Source: Spirochaetia bacterium
GTDB lineage: Bacteria > Spirochaetota > UBA12135
Assembly (NCBI GenBank): GCA_003497555.1
Contig: DNNS01000303.1
Location: 2,260 to 12,058, forward strand
Direction: 5' to 3'
DNA: 9,799 nucleotides
Shown: positions 6,556 to 9,799 of the stretch, one piece after another
Layout: each line of letters begins with the position of its first letter
How positions within the stretch are numbered: the stretch's first letter is position 1
Program-made: the position numbers and the translations under genes
The notes under the pieces: model-generated
Seen by the model: the letters and a program-made list of their open reading frames with translations, nothing else
Told to the model about the DNA's origin: nothing
Databases searched by the model: none

Positions 6556-7326
6556 TTATTTTATAACACATAACACGGTTATATTATCTTTTGCGCCCCC
6601 GCCAAGGGCTTTTTCAATACAGGCTTGCGTAAAATCCCGGGGTGCGGGAAAAATTTTATTTAATTTTAATATGGCCCGGCTGGACAGCGTTCCGGTAAGT
6701 CCGTCAGTGCAGAGCAGCAGGCAGTCGCCTGAAGAAAACCCGCAAGGCGATTTTTTCCCGATTTCAGGATCGGTATTTTCTTCAACCCCCAAAACGCGGC
6801 TTATAATATGACGGGAAGGAAGATCTTTTCTGATTCCCATACTATACATTTCATTATACAGGGTATGATCTCTGGTAAGGGCATGTATTTTACCGCTGCT
6901 GATCAGATAAATACGCGAATCCCCGGCATGCGCATAAAAAAATTGATTTTTAAAAACCAGGGTAATTACGCAGGTAGCTCCCATTCCGTTATAATCAGGG
7001 TTATCCCGGGCCATATCAAGAATTTTATTTCCGGCCAGGCGTCCGGCTTCCTGAATAATACTGTTGATGTCTTCATTATATAATGCCGAATTTTTTATTA
7101 AAAGTTTTTTTTTAATGAAAGAGATGATTTTTTTTACAGCAGTACGGCTGGCAACTTCACCGGCATTTGCGCCCCCCATGCCGTCACAGACCACAGCAAG
7201 TAGAGCCCGGTTTTTTCTGCTGTTTACGGAATGGATTATTTCATGCGCTTCATAGTAATCTTCATTATGCCGGCGTTTCCCCCTGTCGCTTTTTCCAAAA
7301 TACCGGAACTTCGGGGAAACCGTCAT
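6556..7326 (-). CDS. PP2C-family Ser/Thr protein phosphatase
   Basis: 256-aa soluble phosphatase, the normal length for bacterial PrpC/Stp/PppA enzymes. All metal-binding motifs are present in order: E22/D23 in KRRHNEDYY, D48-G49 in VVCDGMGGANAGEVAS, the GMGATCV strand (114-120), D136 in AHAGDSRIY, D208-G209 in LLLCTDGLTG, and D247-N248 in GGAKDNIT. It should remove phosphate from Ser/Thr residues in the cytoplasm using two Mn/Mg ions. The start codon overlaps the upstream stop as ATGA (7323-7326) and has no good SD of its own, so it relies on translational coupling to the VWA-FHA gene. That linkage suggests it works with the FHA proteins, opposing a Ser/Thr kinase that must be encoded elsewhere. 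It is the last gene of the operon; I see only a weak AT-only hairpin near 6520-6545 and no convincing terminator before the next promoter. Confidence 0.95.
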   Translation of the reverse strand: MTVSPKFRYFGKSDRGKRRHNEDYYEAHEIIHSVNSRKNRALLAVVCDGMGGANAGEVASRTAVKKIISFIKKKLLIKNSALYNEDINSIIQEAGRLAGNKILDMARDNPDYNGMGATCVITLVFKNQFFYAHAGDSRIYLISSGKIHALTRDHTLYNEMYSMGIRKDLPSRHIISRVLGVEENTDPEIGKKSPCGFSSGDCLLLCTDGLTGTLSSRAILKLNKIFPAPRDFTQACIEKALGGGAKDNITVLCVIK

Positions 7327-8735
7327 TTTTTGAGCTGCCCCTGATCAAAAACCAGTGTGGTGCCTTCAATATTTATTACATCGCCGTTTTCGAGTACCCG
7401 GGTTTTTACCGGTCTGTTATTTACCGTAATATCCCCGCTGCCGGCAACAGTATAAGCGGATTTTTTTTCATCCCAGGCAATTAGCGCATGTTCTTCTTTT
7501 ATTTTCGGAGAACCGGCAATGGTAAGAGCGGCCGTGGCGCTGCTGCCGATTACCGTAACCTGCTCAGGGGAAACAACTATGGTTTGAGCTGAAACTTTAC
7601 CGGCAGGCGAGAGTACCTGCAGCAAGGGAAGTATGTTTTTATTTTCAAATTTGATTTTAAGCAGAACAATCAGCAGGAAAATACCGGCCAGGGCAGACAG
7701 CAGATAAACAGCCGGCGGCAGGGCTTCGGGACGCGAAAAAACCGTTCCGGAAAAATAACGGTAGATTTCCGATCTGGAATTATCCGGCATAAAAACCGCC
7801 TGCACATGGTTTTTATCCCAGGCGCCGGCGCCTGCCCGGCAGCGCAGCAGATACTCAGCTGCGATCTGTTCCATTATTTTTTTATAAACACTTTTAAGCT
7901 CTTCTTCATGCGCGGCATCAAAAACCATGCCGCCTGATTTAACGGCAATAGCCGATAGCGATTGATCTTTTTTTGACCCGCTGCCGAAATGCACGGCATA
8001 AACGCTTATACCGGCTTTCTGCACAGCCATCAGGGCATCAGCGGGTAAAAATATTTTATCGCCGAATTCCGGATGGGATTTCCCGGTTTTTCTTTTAAAA
8101 GTGAAATTTTCACCGTCCGAGAGTACAATCAGCGCCTTGCGGCCGGCAGGCGGCAGATGTTCGGTTGTCTGCACAATACTGTAATAAAGTTCGGTAGCTC
8201 TTTCTTCTTCCAGGGGTTTCTGAATATTGTTTAAAGCAGGTTCAAATCCTGAATAATTTTTTTCCGGCCTGGTTAATACCCGGAAAAATGAATTAAAAAC
8301 CGCAAGTCCCAGCCGGTCTTTATTATTCAGCCTGATATTGTCAAAAAGATATTTTACCGCTAAGCGGGCCTGTTCGATTTTTATTACATTGGTTCCGGAC
8401 ATGGTTTTAAGAGGTTCATACATACTACCGGAATTATCTAACAGAAGCATGATGAAAATATTCTGCTCGCTGTTTATTCCGCGCCTGAAACCGGTTTTCT
8501 TCATTGACCGCGGCGCGGTAAATTCCTGATCATAGTCTTCTTCCAGGCGGAACATGTCGTGCGTGCAGTCTTTCACCGGATTCCCCAGCGCATCGGTAAT
8601 GCTCAAATAGCAATCCACCGATTGAAATAAAAAAAGACGTCCCGGATCAATCTGGGAAATACGTATATTGGTACCGGGGTATATAAAACAAAATACGGAA
8701 AAAAGTATAAACGGCAGCGTTAAAAATTTTTTCAT
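7323..8735 (-). CDS. Membrane-anchored von Willebrand A protein with C-terminal FHA-like domain
   Basis: 470-aa protein. The start at 8735 (MKKFLTLPFILFSVFCF) is chosen over an in-frame ATG at 8780 because GGAGGA lies just ahead of it and it opens with a signal peptide; the longer form would overlap the upstream gene. After the signal (about 1-20), a von Willebrand A domain spans roughly 90-290 with an intact metal-ion site: DNSGSM at 100-105, T181 (EERATELYY), and D207 in LSDGEN. One membrane helix lies at about 339-362. The tail (about 384-465) has the spacing and end of an FHA domain (ITVNNRP, then NGDVINIEG), but the usual GR and SRxH positions read GS and KEEH, so phospho-threonine binding is doubtful. 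Predicted topology is VWA outside and FHA inside, suiting a transmembrane adaptor. It lies 13 nt after the polytopic FHA gene and overlaps the phosphatase. Confidence 0.88.
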   Translation of the reverse strand: MKKFLTLPFILFSVFCFIYPGTNIRISQIDPGRLFLFQSVDCYLSITDALGNPVKDCTHDMFRLEEDYDQEFTAPRSMKKTGFRRGINSEQNIFIMLLLDNSGSMYEPLKTMSGTNVIKIEQARLAVKYLFDNIRLNNKDRLGLAVFNSFFRVLTRPEKNYSGFEPALNNIQKPLEEERATELYYSIVQTTEHLPPAGRKALIVLSDGENFTFKRKTGKSHPEFGDKIFLPADALMAVQKAGISVYAVHFGSGSKKDQSLSAIAVKSGGMVFDAAHEEELKSVYKKIMEQIAAEYLLRCRAGAGAWDKNHVQAVFMPDNSRSEIYRYFSGTVFSRPEALPPAVYLLSALAGIFLLIVLLKIKFENKNILPLLQVLSPAGKVSAQTIVVSPEQVTVIGSSATAALTIAGSPKIKEEHALIAWDEKKSAYTVAGSGDITVNNRPVKTRVLENGDVINIEGTTLVFDQGQLKK

Positions 8736-8739
8736 TATT

Positions 8740-8745
8740 TCCTCC
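8740..8745 (-). promoter_or_regulatory. Ribosome binding site that fixes the start of the VWA-FHA gene
   Basis: GGAGGA on the minus strand, followed by AATA and the ATG at 8735. The alternative ATG 45 nt upstream lies inside the preceding gene and has no comparable site. Confidence 0.85.
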
Positions 8746-8748
8746 GGA

Positions 8749-9615
8749 TTATTTCCAAGTGTACATAAATTTATCTTCACCCACTTTCACCACATCTCCC
8801 ATGCGCAGTTTCTGCTCCTGGACATTTTCTTCATTTACGGTCAAATTGCCGGCAGCCATGGTTTTAATTACCGGCTCGCCCCTGACAACTTTTATTTCCG
8901 TATATTTTCCGCTGCCCCCGGGAATGTCGGCTCCGGGCGAGGTGCTTATTACCGTATGGCCGCGCGTTAAAAGATATTCCCTTCCCCGGTTTTTTCCGGA
9001 AAGCGCTACCAGCACCCCGAATGAAAACGCCTTTTCCGCCAGGCTGTAAAAAAAACCCAGACAGGCGCCGAAAAGCATAAAACCCGAAAGCCGCGCCGGC
9101 CCGGCCGGAAAAATTATTTGCGCATATTCGCAGAGCAGCCCCCCGCTGAATCCTCCAAGTAAACCGCCGATTAACCCGATGCGCAGTTTATTAAGCGAAC
9201 GGCCCTGTATTCCTCCGGAACCGGCGATAAAAATACCGGTAATACCCCAGCCCAGGGCGTGGGTCAGCGGAAGTCCGAAATTTTTAAAGGAAGCCATACC
9301 TGAAAAAAAAGCACCCAGCGGAAAGAGCAGGGCCTGGGCAGCAAGCAATCCGGCTGCTCCGCCTGCTGCACCGGACAACAGGCCGGTAAAAAAGCCGCTT
9401 TTGATTTTTTGCGGCATGGAAAGAATTACTCCATCGGCCATGGCAAAAACCGCTCCCATAACCATACCGAATAATATTCCGCTGGTAAGCGTGAAAAGCA
9501 GATAGGACGAAAAGCGCGGCTGCAGGATTATTACGCTTTCCATGGGAATCCAGGCAAGCAGAGCTCCCGCCAGGCCGATTAATACCAGGTAAATTTTTCT
9601 GACCAGAATATTCAT
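8749..9615 (-). CDS. Polytopic membrane protein with C-terminal FHA-like domain
   Basis: 288-aa protein. About six hydrophobic helices fill residues 9-205, rich in small residues with glycine-zipper-like runs (GLLSGAAGGAAGLL at 78-91 and GLIGGLLGGFSGGLL at 147-161). These point to tight helix packing or oligomerisation. Residues from about 212 to 288 form a soluble tail with an FHA-like end: LTVNEENV, then LRMGDVVKVGEDKFMY. The canonical GR, SRxH and NG residues are not visible, so it is a divergent FHA domain, possibly using another binding mode. A strong SD, GGGAGGA, precedes the ATG by 4 nt. It is first in the operon with the VWA-FHA protein and PP2C phosphatase, so a role as membrane scaffold for that signalling group is likely (inference). 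I do not recognise the membrane part as any named transporter. Confidence 0.8.
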   Translation of the reverse strand: MNILVRKIYLVLIGLAGALLAWIPMESVIILQPRFSSYLLFTLTSGILFGMVMGAVFAMADGVILSMPQKIKSGFFTGLLSGAAGGAAGLLAAQALLFPLGAFFSGMASFKNFGLPLTHALGWGITGIFIAGSGGIQGRSLNKLRIGLIGGLLGGFSGGLLCEYAQIIFPAGPARLSGFMLFGACLGFFYSLAEKAFSFGVLVALSGKNRGREYLLTRGHTVISTSPGADIPGGSGKYTEIKVVRGEPVIKTMAAGNLTVNEENVQEQKLRMGDVVKVGEDKFMYTWK

Positions 9616-9645
9616 TTTTCCTCCCTGTAAAATTTATTTGTAAGA

Positions 9646-9739
9646 GACAACGCCAGCTTATAATGCTGTTTTCTGTTCGCAAGACGGACGCGAAACGCGC
9701 CGAGGCTTCCAGAAAACAGCATTATAAGCTGGCGTTGTC
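9646..9739. repeat. Perfect 30-bp inverted repeat with structured loop
   Basis: Bases 9646-9675 are the exact reverse complement of 9710-9739. The 34-nt loop itself can fold: CGG-a-CGCG-AAA-CGCG-CCG at 9685-9702, plus a possible AAG/CTT pairing outside it. Each arm contains TATAAT-like sequence in opposite orientation. It is non-coding and lies 30 bp upstream of the FHA gene start, so it would be in that gene's leader or promoter region. A stem this long and perfect suggests recent origin or strong selection. Confidence 0.8.
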
Positions 9740-9741
9740 AG

Positions 9742-9780
9742 ACAAAAAATATTCCCATTGCCCTCTAAGAGGGCGGTGGG
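9742..9780 (-). terminator. Rho-independent terminator for a minus-strand gene beyond the window
   Basis: A GC-rich stem centres on GCCCTC (9760-9765) and GAGGGC (9769-9774) with a 3-nt loop, and CCCA/TGGG can extend it. On the minus strand it is followed by GAATATTTTTTG. This is a classic stem plus T-run, so it probably separates an upstream operon from the FHA/VWA/PP2C operon. No gene is seen in 9616-9799. Confidence 0.62.
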
Positions 9781-9799
9781 GTATTGGTCCTGCCTCAAT

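Noticed and set aside
7323..8780. Longer VWA-FHA protein starting at 8780
   Set aside because: The extra 15 residues lack an SD and overlap the end of the preceding gene, while the ATG at 8735 has GGAGGA and opens a signal peptide.
8759..9505. Plus-strand open frames opposite the FHA gene, and a second minus-strand frame at 9284-9682
   Set aside because: They are out-of-frame shadows of a gene with a strong SD and clear membrane helices; the minus-strand one would also have to read through the inverted repeat.
9646..9739. Integron attC site
   Set aside because: AAC and GTT lie at the arm ends, but the flanking bases (GAC before AAC, GTC after GTT) do not fit RYYYAAC and GTTRRRY, and the main stem is perfect with no extrahelical bases in the arms. 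No integrase or cassette array is visible.
9646..9739. CRISPR repeat unit
   Set aside because: Only a single inverted repeat is present; there are no regularly spaced direct repeats or cas genes.

Overview
All genes recognised in this window lie on the minus strand, so transcription runs from high to low coordinates. It looks like a bacterial chromosome of moderate-to-low GC, with AT-rich intergenic regions and strong Shine-Dalgarno (SD) sites at some genes only. The FHA / von Willebrand / PP2C cluster, the GntR-sulfatase pair and the KtrB-KdpDE-like cluster would fit an anaerobic lineage such as Spirochaetota, or another gut or sediment group. That placement is a weak inference: there is no rRNA or marker gene here.

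Layout from right to left. (1) 9742-9780: a GC-rich hairpin plus T-run that should end a minus-strand gene lying beyond the window. (2) 9646-9739: a perfect 30-bp inverted repeat with a structured loop, just upstream of the next gene. (3) 9615-6556: a three-gene operon of a polytopic membrane protein with an FHA-like tail, a secreted-then-anchored von Willebrand A protein with a cytoplasmic FHA-like tail, and a PP2C-type Ser/Thr phosphatase. This resembles the signalling half of a Ser/Thr phosphorylation circuit; no kinase is in the window. (4) 6556-6301: a near-consensus sigma-70-type promoter with two CCGG-centred palindromes at and just after the expected start of transcription. (5) 6300-3808: a two-gene operon of a GntR-type regulator with a LacI-like sensor domain and a cytoplasmic FGly sulfatase, closed by a terminator at about 3742-3771. 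The last codons of the regulator gene are made of a 63-bp structured element. (6) 3624-1: a promoter, a small unrecognised ORF, a KtrB/TrkH potassium channel subunit, a short KdpD-like sensor kinase and a KdpE-like response regulator cut by the window edge. These are packed as one operon.

How they may work together (inference): the potassium channel appears to be co-expressed with its own short KdpDE-type two-component system, instead of the usual kdpFABC pump operon. The sulfatase is probably held off by its co-transcribed regulator until a sulfated ligand or breakdown product appears. The FHA/VWA/PP2C genes probably link an envelope cue to cytoplasmic Ser/Thr phosphorylation.

The points most worth a second look are the structured element inside the regulator gene, the long perfect inverted repeat at the right end, the divergent FHA domains in the phosphatase operon, and the pairing of KtrB with a short KdpD.
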